A stretch of 64,000 nt of DNA from Alphaproteobacteria bacterium 32-64-14 (GTDB lineage: Bacteria; Pseudomonadota; Alphaproteobacteria; Caulobacterales; Hyphomonadaceae): positions 1 through 64,000 of the forward strand of contig NCEM01000018.1 of assembly GCA_002280725.1 (NCBI GenBank), in the 5' to 3' direction. A program made the translations under genes and the position numbers. The notes under the pieces are model-generated. The model had not been told where the DNA came from. It did not search any database and worked only from the letters and a program-made list of their open reading frames with translations. Shown here in pieces: positions 7,894-16,081 of the stretch; within the stretch, counting starts at the first letter, position 1; every line of letters begins with the position of its first letter.

Positions 7894-8318
7894 TCTGGGC
7901 GAGTTTTTCCCTGATAGTTACCCTGATAGCAGGGAATCCCGTCCACGTCCGGCACTGCGCTTTCCCAGGCAAGTGGGACCGATGTTGCAGCGGCCAGGTA
8001 CACGGCCGGGAAATCGGCGCGTGGGCGGCCGTTCCGACAACAGGAGAGACTGCGGCGCGTGCACAAAACTCGCCACTGGTGGGCTAGTGTCCGGAACTGT
8101 TTTGGAGAGCCGGGACTTCCTGAGGGGAGGCCGAGATGCGAGCTGCCGGTCGCGTCAAAGCGGGCCAGAGACTAGGTCGCGAAGGTCTTCCAGCACCGCC
8201 AGATGCTCAGAAACTCATTCAGTATCCACCGCGTGCTGCGGTCGGGAGCCTGTCCAAGGCTCGACTGCTCCATTCCACTGTGCCAATCGAGACGAGGTTC
8301 GGTGTGACCTCGAACCTC
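7894..8318 (+). other. Gene-free interval with a short repeat cluster
   Basis: About 425 bp with no supported gene. It contains a compact repeat at 7907-7936: CCCTGATAG occurs twice (7909-7917 and 7921-7929, 12 bp apart) and TTCCCTG/CAGGGAA form inverted arms around it. A related string (AGTTACCCTGACAG) recurs at 9092-9105, so the two integrase/transposase remnants lie between similar short sequences. The rest shows nothing recognisable. Confidence 0.4.
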
Positions 8319-8522
8319 ATGTTCCTCGTCGAGCGAGGCGGCATTTACTACGTCCGCCTGACGGTCCCTAAGGCTCTGCGACGGTGCTTCCCAGTATCCG
8401 AACTCAGGTGATCGCTCCGGACCCGCCATGAGAGGCGCGCAGGTATGCTCGCCTTGAAGGCGCGGGACGACTTCGACCGCCTCTGCAAGTTCATCAGGAG
8501 CATGTCCGCGCCTGGACGTTAA
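8319..8522 (+). pseudogene. Phage-integrase remnant, DUF6538-type N-terminus
   Basis: The reading frame starts MFLVERGGIYYVRLTVPKAL and continues past an in-frame TGA (8409-8411) as [11 protein letters not shown] and then [18 protein letters not shown] before a final stop at 8520-8522. This resembles the N-terminal domain of tyrosine integrases carrying the DUF6538 region (ERRG-YY-R--VP, then R-SL-T). The catalytic domain is absent, and the following DNA is a different mobile element (IS6-type). It is a dead remnant of an integrated element. Confidence 0.6.
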
Positions 8523-9052
8523 AGTTCGGCCCCAAGATCGCGGCTAATCTCCGTCGTCGCAAGCTACCGCCATCGCCGCGTTGGCATCTCGACAAGATGG
8601 TCTCGACGATTGTCGGCCAGCACGTGTGGATCTGGCGCGCCGTAGATGACGAAGGGGAGGTGATGGACGTGATCGTCCAGAAGCGGCGCGATGCCAAAGC
8701 CGCCCTCTGGTTCTTGCGTCGGCCATTGAAGAATCAGAACGTCGAGCCGCAGCGAATCGTCGCTGATGGTCTCCGTTCCTACGGCGCGGCGCTTGGGCGA
8801 CTTGGTCTCGGTGAGCGTCATCATCGCGGTCGACTCCGCGACAACAACCGAGCTGAGAATTCCCACCTTCCGATCCGAAGGTGTGAGCGGAAGATGCAGG
8901 GCTTCAAGAGTCAGAAGTCGGCACAGCGTTTCCTCGAGACACACGCGGCGATCTACAACACGTTCGACATTCAGCGGCATCTGCTCAGCCGTCGCGCGAT
9001 GCGCATCCTGCGCGCACGCTCGGAATCCATCTGGAGCAGGGCAGTGGTGTGA
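8498..9052 (+). pseudogene. IS6-family transposase, 5'-truncated (remnant A)
   Basis: From about 8498 the frame reads [20 protein letters not shown], then RWHLDKM and [20 protein letters not shown], continuing to the stop at 9052. The DDE residues of an IS6/IS26-type transposase are present: D in WHLDKM, D in VADGLRSY, E in NNRAENSH. The typical C-terminal [20 protein letters not shown] is also intact. The N-terminal zinc-finger/HTH part is missing, and the frame joins the integrase remnant just upstream. No terminal inverted repeats were identified. It is the longest of four related remnants in the window. Confidence 0.85.
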
Positions 9053-9143
9053 AGGCCGGAGGTTTGTCGAAAGCCCGGCAAAACCTCACTCAGTTACCCT
9101 GACAGTCCCCCCGCCTCACATGGCATTCGCGGGGATTTCCGCT

Positions 9144-9515
9144 CTAGAACATCGGGTTGTTGTTCGCGCGGGTCTCGGGCATTGGCATCATCGCATCCCA
9201 GTGCTCGACCAATTTGCCGTTGGCGACGCGGTAGATATCGATAAATCGCCATTCTTTTCCCGCCATTTGGTAGGGAGTATGCAGAATGACAATATCGCCG
9301 TCGGCAATCACATGCTTGTACTGGCACTTTTGTTTCGGGACTCCCTGCGAAATAAGCATTTGTACAAGTTGCTTTACGCCCTCGGGACCATCAGGCGTTG
9401 TTGGATTGTGCTGGACAAAGTCCTTACTCATGAATTCGTCTACTGCCGAGACATCCAAATCGCCGAAAATTCGCTGGTAGGCTTCAGTGACGATCTGCTT
9501 GTTGTTCGCGCTCAT
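9144..9515 (-). CDS. SnoaL-like / NTF2-fold protein (first of two)
   Basis: 123 aa. The sequence fits a small SnoaL-like cone-shaped fold: an N-terminal helix (NKQIVTEAYQRIFGDLDVSA), FMSKDFVQHNPTTPDGPEGV, then beta strands (HVIADGDIVILHTPY, WRFIDIYRVANGKLVEHWDA). The VQHNPTTPDG segment and the C-terminal EHWDAM are typical of predicted SnoaL-like aldol-condensation enzymes. No signal peptide. It is followed on the same strand, upstream by 72 bp, by a second protein of the same fold, and both are divergent from an AraC regulator that probably controls them. Confidence 0.8.
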   Translation of the reverse strand: MSANNKQIVTEAYQRIFGDLDVSAVDEFMSKDFVQHNPTTPDGPEGVKQLVQMLISQGVPKQKCQYKHVIADGDIVILHTPYQMAGKEWRFIDIYRVANGKLVEHWDAMMPMPETRANNNPMF

Positions 9516-9587
9516 TGCGACTCCTTGGAAAAAGCGAAGTGGTCGTAGCGGGGGTGCCTTGGTTCCCGCTACAGTAGATGCCGTGAC

Positions 9588-9977
9588 CTACTTGCCCCAG
9601 AAGGCGTCTTCCTGCTCGGGGTCCGAGGAGAACAGCCACACTTCGACGATCTTGCCGTCCGCAATGCGCAGCAGATCGATACCGCGCTGGTCGACCTTGG
9701 CGCCTTCGCGCTGGCCGGAGAATTCGATCTCGATGGCAACAAGGTTGCCATTGGCGAGATAGCGATGTGCATGGGTGATGGCAAAGCTGCCGCCAGACTT
9801 GGACATCATGGCGCTCATCATGGCGCCGAATTCGGCGATGCCGTTCTTGGTACCCGAGAACTGGTTGCTGCCCGGCTGATGCCAAATGATCTGCGGGGAT
9901 TGAAGACTACCGAGCGTGGCCTGGTCGTTGGTCTGGACGGCTTTGATGTAGCTTTTCGCGATATCGATGTTGGTCAT
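9588..9977 (-). CDS. SnoaL-like / ketosteroid-isomerase-fold protein (second)
   Basis: 129 aa with the NTF2 fold: MTNIDIAKSYIKAVQTND, then SPQIIWHQPGSNQFSGTKNG, then ITHAHRYLANGNLVAIEIEF and a C-terminal DLLRIADGKIVEVWLFSSDP. The QFSGTKNGIAEF stretch matches nuclear-transport-factor-2-like proteins. The substrate is unknown; members can be isomerases, cyclases or binding proteins. It is the promoter-proximal gene of a two-gene unit divergent from the AraC-type gene; only about 90 bp separate the starts, so regulation by that protein is likely. Confidence 0.8.
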   Translation of the reverse strand: MTNIDIAKSYIKAVQTNDQATLGSLQSPQIIWHQPGSNQFSGTKNGIAEFGAMMSAMMSKSGGSFAITHAHRYLANGNLVAIEIEFSGQREGAKVDQRGIDLLRIADGKIVEVWLFSSDPEQEDAFWGK

Positions 9978-10067
9978 TTTTCTCTCTCACCGCGATTACT
10001 CGAAGTTGCTGCGACGTGAACCGCACTGTTCATGAAGTGATAATAACGCGCGATATGTCTGGGTGTC

Positions 10068-11114
10068 GTGGTTCATACGGGCCAAAATCTGATACTTATA
10101 GGACATCAGGGCTGGAGCGGAGAGGCGATCGTGGCGAAGAGCCGGGCAAAGGTCGACCAGATCGCGTACCGTCCCCAGGGACGCGATCTCGATGTCGAAG
10201 TCTTCCTGTTTTCGGAGCTGCGTCGCCGGGTTCCCCGCGCAGAAATCCTGGCGCTGTATCATTATTCCTTCCACACGCTGATCTGCGTCACTGAAGGCGA
10301 TGTGACCCAGCTGGTGGACTTTCAGCCGGTCACCTGCTCAGTCGGATCCCTCCTGGTGCTGCGGCCTGGGCAGGTTCACAGTTTCGGCACTGACGAGGGC
10401 TGGGACGGATGGATGGTCCTGTTCCGGGCCGAATTCCTGCCCTCTGAAACCCAGCCGACCGCCGATCTGCGGCCAGCCCTTGGTCTCGACCGGCTGCCGG
10501 ATCATCTGTCGCTGTCACCTGCCGATTTCCAGGCGGTCAGCGAAGTCATTGCCAGGATGCGGATGGACGCGGCGAGCGAAGCGCTGGCCAAGGATGTCCA
10601 CGCCCTTCTGCGATACCAACTTTGCGCACTGCTTCTGCGCTTGACCATCCTGCAGGATCAGCACGTGGGAGCCGCGGTCGCGCGGACCCCGGGCGTGCAG
10701 CGCTTTGCAAGGTTTCGCAGGCTCGTCGAACAGAACCATGCCGGCTGGCATAAGGTCTCTGCCTATGCGGCGGCTTTGGCATGCACCGAGAAAAGTCTGA
10801 CAAGAGCGGCGCTGGAAGCCACTGGCCAAAGCGCCAAGAGCGTCATCGCGGCTCGTATTGTCCTCGAGGCAAAACGCCTCCTCGTCCATACTGACAGATC
10901 CATCTACCTCATTGCAGAGGGCCTCGGCTTCGCGGAGGCAACCAACTTCGTCAAGTTTTTCAAGCGCGAGACCGGCTTAACTCCGCTTGGCTTTCGCAAG
11001 GGGATACGAGTGTCGGACAGCGTCCCGCTCGCCAAGCCGTCCCCCCCCCCCGCCGCGCAGATTGTGACCGCCGCCACGACGCTTCTGAATCGGCCCGAAG
11101 TGCAGATGACCTGA
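10068..11114 (+). CDS. AraC-family transcriptional regulator
   Basis: 348 aa from a GTG; later starts are possible. The N-terminal cupin-like sensor domain is at about residues 40-150 (LYHYSFHTLICVTEGDVTQL, PGQVHSFGTDEGWDGWMVLF). The AraC DNA-binding domain is at about 220-320 with two HTH segments (KVSAYAAALACTEKSLTRAA; YLIAEGLGFAEATNFVKFFK) and the GLTPLGFRKG signature. The tail after the domain crosses a run of 11 C (11041-11051) that could slip, but only the last 20 or so residues would change. It is divergent from the two SnoaL-like genes, its likely targets. An IS6 remnant follows directly. Confidence 0.85.
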   Translation: MVHTGQNLILIGHQGWSGEAIVAKSRAKVDQIAYRPQGRDLDVEVFLFSELRRRVPRAEILALYHYSFHTLICVTEGDVTQLVDFQPVTCSVGSLLVLRPGQVHSFGTDEGWDGWMVLFRAEFLPSETQPTADLRPALGLDRLPDHLSLSPADFQAVSEVIARMRMDAASEALAKDVHALLRYQLCALLLRLTILQDQHVGAAVARTPGVQRFARFRRLVEQNHAGWHKVSAYAAALACTEKSLTRAALEATGQSAKSVIAARIVLEAKRLLVHTDRSIYLIAEGLGFAEATNFVKFFKRETGLTPLGFRKGIRVSDSVPLAKPSPPPAAQIVTAATTLLNRPEVQMT

Positions 11115-11150
11115 CAGACCGGGCTCGACGGCCTTGCATCGCAGCACCCG

Positions 11151-11240
11151 TTCAACATCCAGAGGCATCTGCTGAGCCGTTGCGCCATACGCATCCTGCG
11201 CGCACGCTCGGAATCTGTCTGAGCGAGGGCGGTGGCGTGA
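11151..11240 (+). mobile_element. IS6-family transposase 3' remnant (remnant B)
   Basis: The frame reads [20 protein letters not shown] followed by ESV, a stop in place of Trp, ARAVA and a stop. It matches the last 30 codons of the IS6-type transposase at 8498-9052, with the Trp codon mutated to TGA. Nothing of the catalytic core remains. Directly after it is an 8-bp perfect hairpin (GTGACCGC/GCGGTCAC, 11237-11255) without a T-run. Confidence 0.75.
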
Positions 11241-11455
11241 CCGCGCGGCGGTCACGAATGTCCAGCAATCGCGCGCGCTGTTGACTTGACAACTCCAGGG
11301 CAGGGCAAACGAGGCGGACCGCAAGGAACAAGTCAGCGTTCTCTGCCTGCCATGCCGCGTTCCGCTAGCCGGTCTCTGGATTTGAGTTGGCTGCGGTCGC
11401 TCGGGGGCCGGAAAAGGCGAGTTTAGGTTTGCGCGACGGCCTTTCGACAAGCCAA

Positions 11456-11506
11456 CTTAATGCGCTCTTAATGTCGCCGACCAGCGCGCTCACTCGCTCC
11501 TTAATG
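11456..11506 (+). promoter_or_regulatory. Three phased CTTAATG repeats, candidate KdpE site
   Basis: CTTAATG occurs at 11456-11462, 11467-11473 and 11500-11506. The distances are 11 and 33 bp, whole multiples of an 11-bp helical turn, so all three face the same side of the DNA. Two copies extend to CTTAATGTCGC. The cluster lies 44-94 bp before the first small ORF of the kdp operon. The operon encodes its own response regulator KdpE, the obvious candidate to bind; that is inference. Confidence 0.5.
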
Positions 11507-11549
11507 TCGCTTCGGCCAGTTTGCTCCCTTATCAGAGCGGAGCCTCGCC

Positions 11550-11633
11550 ATGGCGGCAGTTATCGCAGTCACTTTCATTCTCGTCGCGTTTGCAACGCTA
11601 GGCGCGGTCGTCGCCGGCCTGAGCCGGTTGTAG
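11550..11633 (+). CDS. 27-aa membrane peptide upstream of kdpF
   Basis: ATG 11550 to TAG 11633 encodes MAAVIAVTFILVAFATLGAV followed by VAGLSRL: one transmembrane helix with a short basic tail. It lies 11 bp before kdpF in the same orientation. It resembles KdpF in size and type (single helix) but lacks the RPEKF ending of the true KdpF that follows. It could be a second small KDP subunit, a leader peptide, or chance. No strong Shine-Dalgarno beyond a weak GGAG about 11 bp before the start. Confidence 0.45.
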   Translation: MAAVIAVTFILVAFATLGAVVAGLSRL

Positions 11634-11644
11634 GGGGCGGCGCC

Positions 11645-11734
11645 ATGTCACTGGACCTCTCGCTCGGCGCGGCGTTGGCCGTCTGCCTGCTTGTCTTCTT
11701 CCTGATCGCGCTTCTGCGCCCGGAAAAGTTCTGA
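11645..11734 (+). CDS. kdpF: KdpF, small subunit of potassium-transporting ATPase
   Basis: 29 aa: [20 protein letters not shown] then IALLRPEKF. This is the standard KdpF form, a single transmembrane helix ending in LLRPE(K/R)F. KdpF stabilises the KdpABC complex in the inner membrane. It lies 10 bp before kdpA; the GAGGAG at its stop codon serves as the kdpA ribosome site. Short enough to be missed by automatic gene calling. Confidence 0.92.
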   Translation: MSLDLSLGAALAVCLLVFFLIALLRPEKF

Positions 11735-11744
11735 GGAGCGCACG

Positions 11745-13445
11745 ATGAAGATCGAAGGCTGGATTCTGATTTTCGTGTTCGCGGGGCTTGTCGCGCTGAT
11801 CGCGCGCCCGATGGGCCTCTATCTTGCGGCTGTGTTTGCCGGGCGGCGCACCTGGCTATCGCCCGTGCTCGCGCCGTTGGAGCGGGGGTTCTACCGTCTT
11901 GGCGGCGTGAAGGATGCCAGCGAGCAGGACTGGAAGGGCTACGCCGCTTCTCTAGTCATGTTCAGCCTGCTTGCGACGCTGGCGCTGTTCGCGCTCATGC
12001 AGCTGCAGCACCTCCTGCCGCTTAACCCGCACGGCTTCGGGCCTGTGGCGCCGAACGTGGCGATGAATACGGCTGTCAGCTTTGTCACCAACACCAACTG
12101 GCAGGCGTATAGCGGCGAAAGCACGATGAGCCATCTGACGCAGATGGCGGGGCTGACAGTCCAGAACTTCCTGTCGGCTGCCGCCGGCATCGCGGTTGCC
12201 GTGGCGTTCGCGCGCGGGTTTGCGCGGCGTGGCACGGGTCAGATCGGCAACTTCTGGGTCGATATGACGAGGGCGACGCTGTACGTGCTGCTGCCGATCT
12301 CGATCCTCTTTGCGATCTACCTGATGGCCTCGGGGGTGCCGCAGACTTTGGCGGGTTCGCTGCCGGCGACCACTCTGGAAGGCGTGCCGCAGGACATCGC
12401 AATCGGTCCAGTCGCTTCGCAGGAAGCAATTAAGATGCTCGGCACAAATGGAGGCGGGTTCTTCAACGCAAACTCCGCCCACCCGTTCGAGAATCCGGAC
12501 CCGTGGACCAACCTTGTCCAGATGCTGTCGATCTTCGCAATTGGCGCAGGCCTCGTGGTGATGTTTGGCCGCATGGTTGGCGACGAACGCCAGGGCTGGG
12601 CCATTCTTGCGGCCATGTGCGCTCTCTTCCTGGTCGGAACCGGCATTGCCTACTGGTCCGAGACGCAGATTACGCCAGCGCTGATGTCGGCGGGTGTCGA
12701 TCCGTCCCTGGGCAACATGGAAGGCAAGGAAGTCCGGTTCGGGCTCTCCGCATCGGCGCTATTTGCGGCTGTCACGACAGCGGCCTCCTGCGGCGCGGTC
12801 AACGCCATGCACGACAGCTTCACAGCGATCGGCGGCATGATCCCGCTGGTGAACATTCTTGCCGGCGAAGTCATCGTCGGCGGCGTCGGCGCAGGCTTCT
12901 ACGGCATCCTGCTGTTTGCGATCCTCGCAATCTTCATTGCAGGGCTTATGGTCGGACGCACGCCGGCCTATCTGGGCAAGAAGATCGAGGCGCGTGAAGT
13001 GAAGCTCGCTGTGCTGGCCATCCTGGCGTCGCCCCTCGCGATCCTGATCGGGACGGCCATTGCGGCATCGACGGATGCGGGAAGGGCGGGCATCCTCAAC
13101 CCCGGTCCGCACGGCTTCTCCGAGATCCTGTACTCGTTCGCCTCCACCGCCGGCAACAACGGTTCGGCGTTCGGCGGCCTCACGGCCAACACCGACTTCT
13201 ACACCTACGCCCATGCAATCGCGATGCTGGCTGGCCGCTTCCTGGTCATCATCCCGGCGCTCGCCATCGCGGGCAGCCTCGCGGCCAAGCCGACGGCGCC
13301 AGCCTCCGTTGGTACGTTCCCCACGAATGGCCCGTTGTTCATTGGCCTGCTCGCCTTTGTGATTGTGATCGTCGGCGCGCTCACCTTCCTGCCGGCTCTT
13401 GCCGTTGGCCCTGTCGCCGAAGCGACCGCCAACACGCTCAACTGA
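11745..13445 (+). CDS. kdpA: KdpA, potassium-binding and translocating subunit
   Basis: 566 aa, normal family length. It is a superfamily-of-K-transporters channel-like subunit with about ten membrane helices. The four pore-loop motifs are visible, for example [53 protein letters not shown] and [13 protein letters not shown]. It selects K+ in the KdpFABC P-type ATPase used at low external potassium. A strong Shine-Dalgarno (GAGGAG) precedes the ATG by 6 bp. The next gene, kdpB, starts 11 bp after its stop. Confidence 0.97.
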   Translation: MKIEGWILIFVFAGLVALIARPMGLYLAAVFAGRRTWLSPVLAPLERGFYRLGGVKDASEQDWKGYAASLVMFSLLATLALFALMQLQHLLPLNPHGFGPVAPNVAMNTAVSFVTNTNWQAYSGESTMSHLTQMAGLTVQNFLSAAAGIAVAVAFARGFARRGTGQIGNFWVDMTRATLYVLLPISILFAIYLMASGVPQTLAGSLPATTLEGVPQDIAIGPVASQEAIKMLGTNGGGFFNANSAHPFENPDPWTNLVQMLSIFAIGAGLVVMFGRMVGDERQGWAILAAMCALFLVGTGIAYWSETQITPALMSAGVDPSLGNMEGKEVRFGLSASALFAAVTTAASCGAVNAMHDSFTAIGGMIPLVNILAGEVIVGGVGAGFYGILLFAILAIFIAGLMVGRTPAYLGKKIEAREVKLAVLAILASPLAILIGTAIAASTDAGRAGILNPGPHGFSEILYSFASTAGNNGSAFGGLTANTDFYTYAHAIAMLAGRFLVIIPALAIAGSLAAKPTAPASVGTFPTNGPLFIGLLAFVIVIVGALTFLPALAVGPVAEATANTLN

Positions 13446-13456
13446 GGTCTGCTTCC

Positions 13457-15493
13457 ATGAGCAACAAACCCGTCTCGCTGTTCGACGCCGCCATCATGCG
13501 CCAGGCGGCTATCGCCGCTTTCGCCAAGATGAACCCGCTGCAGCTCTGGCGAAACCCGGTGATGTTCGCCACAGAACTGGCCGCACTCTACGTGCTGGTG
13601 CTGTTCGTGCGCGACCTGACGACGGGCGGCGAGGGCGCCGCGTTTGCTGGACAGATCGCCTTCTGGCTCGCACTTACGGTGTGGTTTGCCACATTTGCGG
13701 AAGGCGTCGCCGAAGGACGCGGCAAGGCGCAGGCGGCAAGTCTTCGCCGGGCGCGATCTGAACTGACAGCGCGCCGGCTTGTCGATGGCAAGGCGCAGCC
13801 ACCCGTGGCCGCGAGCGATCTTGCGGTGGGCGAACTGGTTGAGGTTGTCGCAGGAGAGCTGATTCCGGCAGACGGCGAAGTCGTCGAGGGCGTGGCAACT
13901 GTCGACGAAAGCGCCATCACCGGGGAAAGCGCTCCTGTCATTCGTGAAGCGGGCGGCGACCGCTCGGCCGTTACGGCGGGTACGCGCGTTCTGTCCGATC
14001 GGATAGCGGTGAAGGTCACGGCGACTCAAGGCGATACGTTCCTGGATCGAATGATTGCGCTCGTCGAAGGCGCGTCGCGCCGGAAGACGCCGAATGAGAT
14101 TGCGTTGGGCGTGCTGCTGGCGGGCCTGTCGCTGATCTTCGTGATGGCGGTCGCCACCATCCCTGCCTTCGCGGCCTATTCAGGTGGCCTGGTCAGCTCA
14201 GTCGCACTCGCCTCCCTGTTCATTGCGCTGATCCCGACAACCATCGGCGGCCTGCTGTCTGCCATCGGCATCGCCGGGATGGACCGTCTTGTGCGCTTCA
14301 ACGTCCTCGCCACGTCCGGCCGTGCGGTCGAGGCGGCGGGTGATGTCGACGTTCTGCTGCTCGACAAGACCGGTACGATCACTCTGGGCGACCGCCAGGC
14401 TGTCGCCTTCATTCCTGCTCCGGGCATTGACGAGCGCGAACTTGCTGATGCTGCGCAACTTGCTTCTCTTTCGGACGAAACGCCCGAAGGTCGGTCGATC
14501 GTCGTGCTGGCGAAAGACCGCTTCGCCATGCGGGGACGTGACATGACCAACGCGCGCTTCCTGCCATTCTCGGCGCAGACGCGCATGAGCGGCGTCGATG
14601 CCGACGGCGCGACAATTCGCAAGGGCGCTGTCGATGCCGTGATCGTTCACGTCCGTTCAAGGCCGGATGCCGTAGAGGTGTCGCCTGAGGTTCGCAAGGC
14701 CGCCGACAAGGTCGGCCGCGAGGGCGGTACGCCGCTGGCCGTCGCGCGCGATGGTCGCGTGCTGGGTATCGTTCATCTGAAGGACGTGGTGAAGGGCGGG
14801 GTGAAGGAGCGTTTCGCAGAGCTCCGCCGTATGGGCATCCGCACCGTGATGATCACCGGCGACAATCCGCTGACAGCAGCGGCTATCGCAGCGGAAGCAG
14901 GTGTTGACGATTTCCTCGCCGAGGCAAAGCCCGAGGACAAGCTCGCGCTGATCCGGAAGGAGCAGGCGGCTGGCCGCATGGTCGCCATGTGCGGCGACGG
15001 TACCAACGATGCGCCCGCCCTCGCGCAGGCCGATGTCGGCGTCGCCATGCAGACCGGTACGCCGGCTGCGCGCGAGGCCGGCAATATGGTCGACCTCGAC
15101 AGCGATCCGACCAAGCTGATCGAGGTAGTTTCCATCGGCAAGCAATTGCTGATGACGCGGGGCTCGCTGACGACCTTCTCTATCGCGAACGACGTCGCCA
15201 AATACTTCGCGATCATCCCGGCGCTATTCCTCGCAATCTATCCGAGCCTGCAGGCGATCAATGTGATGCAGCTGGCCTCGCCCAACAGCGCCATCCTGTC
15301 GGCGATCATCTTCAACGCGCTGGTCATTCCCGCGCTGATCCCGCTGGCGTTGCGGGGTGTGAAATGGCGGGCGGCGCCGGCGGGCAAGCTGCTGGCGCGC
15401 AATCTCGCCGTCTACGGCCTCGGCGGGCTCGTCGCGCCCTTCATTGGGATCAAGCTCATCGACCTCGTCGTCTCTGGCGTCGGCCTGGCTTAG
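13457..15493 (+). CDS. kdpB: KdpB, catalytic P-type ATPase subunit
   Basis: 678 aa. It has the P-type ATPase motifs: TGES at residues 155-158 (actuator), DKTGT with the phosphorylated Asp303, and [10 protein letters not shown] in the P domain. The short membrane part (N-terminal helices at about 35-55 and 65-85, then 215-275 and the C-terminal group) fits KdpB. The first Ser of TGES is the expected regulatory phosphorylation site in this family. It hydrolyses ATP to drive K+ import through KdpA. Order and spacing with kdpA and kdpC are canonical. Confidence 0.97.
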   Translation: MSNKPVSLFDAAIMRQAAIAAFAKMNPLQLWRNPVMFATELAALYVLVLFVRDLTTGGEGAAFAGQIAFWLALTVWFATFAEGVAEGRGKAQAASLRRARSELTARRLVDGKAQPPVAASDLAVGELVEVVAGELIPADGEVVEGVATVDESAITGESAPVIREAGGDRSAVTAGTRVLSDRIAVKVTATQGDTFLDRMIALVEGASRRKTPNEIALGVLLAGLSLIFVMAVATIPAFAAYSGGLVSSVALASLFIALIPTTIGGLLSAIGIAGMDRLVRFNVLATSGRAVEAAGDVDVLLLDKTGTITLGDRQAVAFIPAPGIDERELADAAQLASLSDETPEGRSIVVLAKDRFAMRGRDMTNARFLPFSAQTRMSGVDADGATIRKGAVDAVIVHVRSRPDAVEVSPEVRKAADKVGREGGTPLAVARDGRVLGIVHLKDVVKGGVKERFAELRRMGIRTVMITGDNPLTAAAIAAEAGVDDFLAEAKPEDKLALIRKEQAAGRMVAMCGDGTNDAPALAQADVGVAMQTGTPAAREAGNMVDLDSDPTKLIEVVSIGKQLLMTRGSLTTFSIANDVAKYFAIIPALFLAIYPSLQAINVMQLASPNSAILSAIIFNALVIPALIPLALRGVKWRAAPAGKLLARNLAVYGLGGLVAPFIGIKLIDLVVSGVGLA

Positions 15494-15503
15494 GAGAAAT
15501 CAG

Positions 15504-16073
15504 ATGCTGAAACATGTTCGTCCCGCACTCGTTCTCCTCGCGCTGTTCACGCTGCTGACCGGACTCGTCTATCCGCTGGCGATGACCGGCATCGGGCAGG
15601 CCGCCTTCAGCAATCGGGCCAATGGCTCGCCCATTGTGCGGGATGGCGTGGTGGTCGGCTCCAGCCTGATCGGCCAGCAGTTCACCCGGCCGGAGTATTT
15701 CTGGGGCCGCCCGTCGTCGGCAGGGCAGGGCTATGACGCGCGCTCCTCATCCGGCTCCAATCTCGGCCCGTCTTCGCAGGCGCTTGCTGATCGCATCAAG
15801 GTGGAAGCTGAGCGCTACGGCGTGCCTGCCAGCGACATTCCGCCAGATCTGTTGACCGCTTCCGGATCCGGTCTCGATCCCCATATCTCTCCCGCTGCGG
15901 CCCAATTCCAGCTCGCTCGCGTGGCGAATGCCCGCGGCTTACAGGAGGATGTGGTCTCCAGCCTGATTGACGCGCATGTGGAGACGCCCTCCCTTGGGAT
16001 CCTCGGAGAAGACAGGGTCAATGTCCTCGAACTCAATCTTGCTCTCGACGAACTTGGCCGTGCACCGGCTTGA
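15504..16073 (+). CDS. kdpC: KdpC, accessory subunit of potassium ATPase
   Basis: 189 aa. One N-terminal membrane helix (PALVLLALFTLLTGLVYPLA) is followed by a periplasmic domain with the family motifs FTRPEYFWGRPS, SGSNLGPSSQAL, PPDLLTASGSGLDPHISP and the conserved C-terminal VNVLELNLAL. KdpC assists K+ binding or complex stability. ATG 15504 was chosen: it has a GGAG site (15492-15495) and begins just after the kdpB stop; the longer frame overlaps kdpB. Eight bases separate it from kdpD. Confidence 0.96.
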   Translation: MLKHVRPALVLLALFTLLTGLVYPLAMTGIGQAAFSNRANGSPIVRDGVVVGSSLIGQQFTRPEYFWGRPSSAGQGYDARSSSGSNLGPSSQALADRIKVEAERYGVPASDIPPDLLTASGSGLDPHISPAAAQFQLARVANARGLQEDVVSSLIDAHVETPSLGILGEDRVNVLELNLALDELGRAPA

Positions 16074-16081
16074 GGGGCGGC

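Larger units (their letters stand above)
11115..11549 (+). other. Intergenic region upstream of kdp
   Basis: 435 bp between the AraC gene and the kdp operon. It holds IS6 remnant B, an imperfect repeat at about 11298-11377 that recurs after kdpE (about 19556-19648), and the phased CTTAATG repeats described separately. No gene is supported. Confidence 0.5.
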
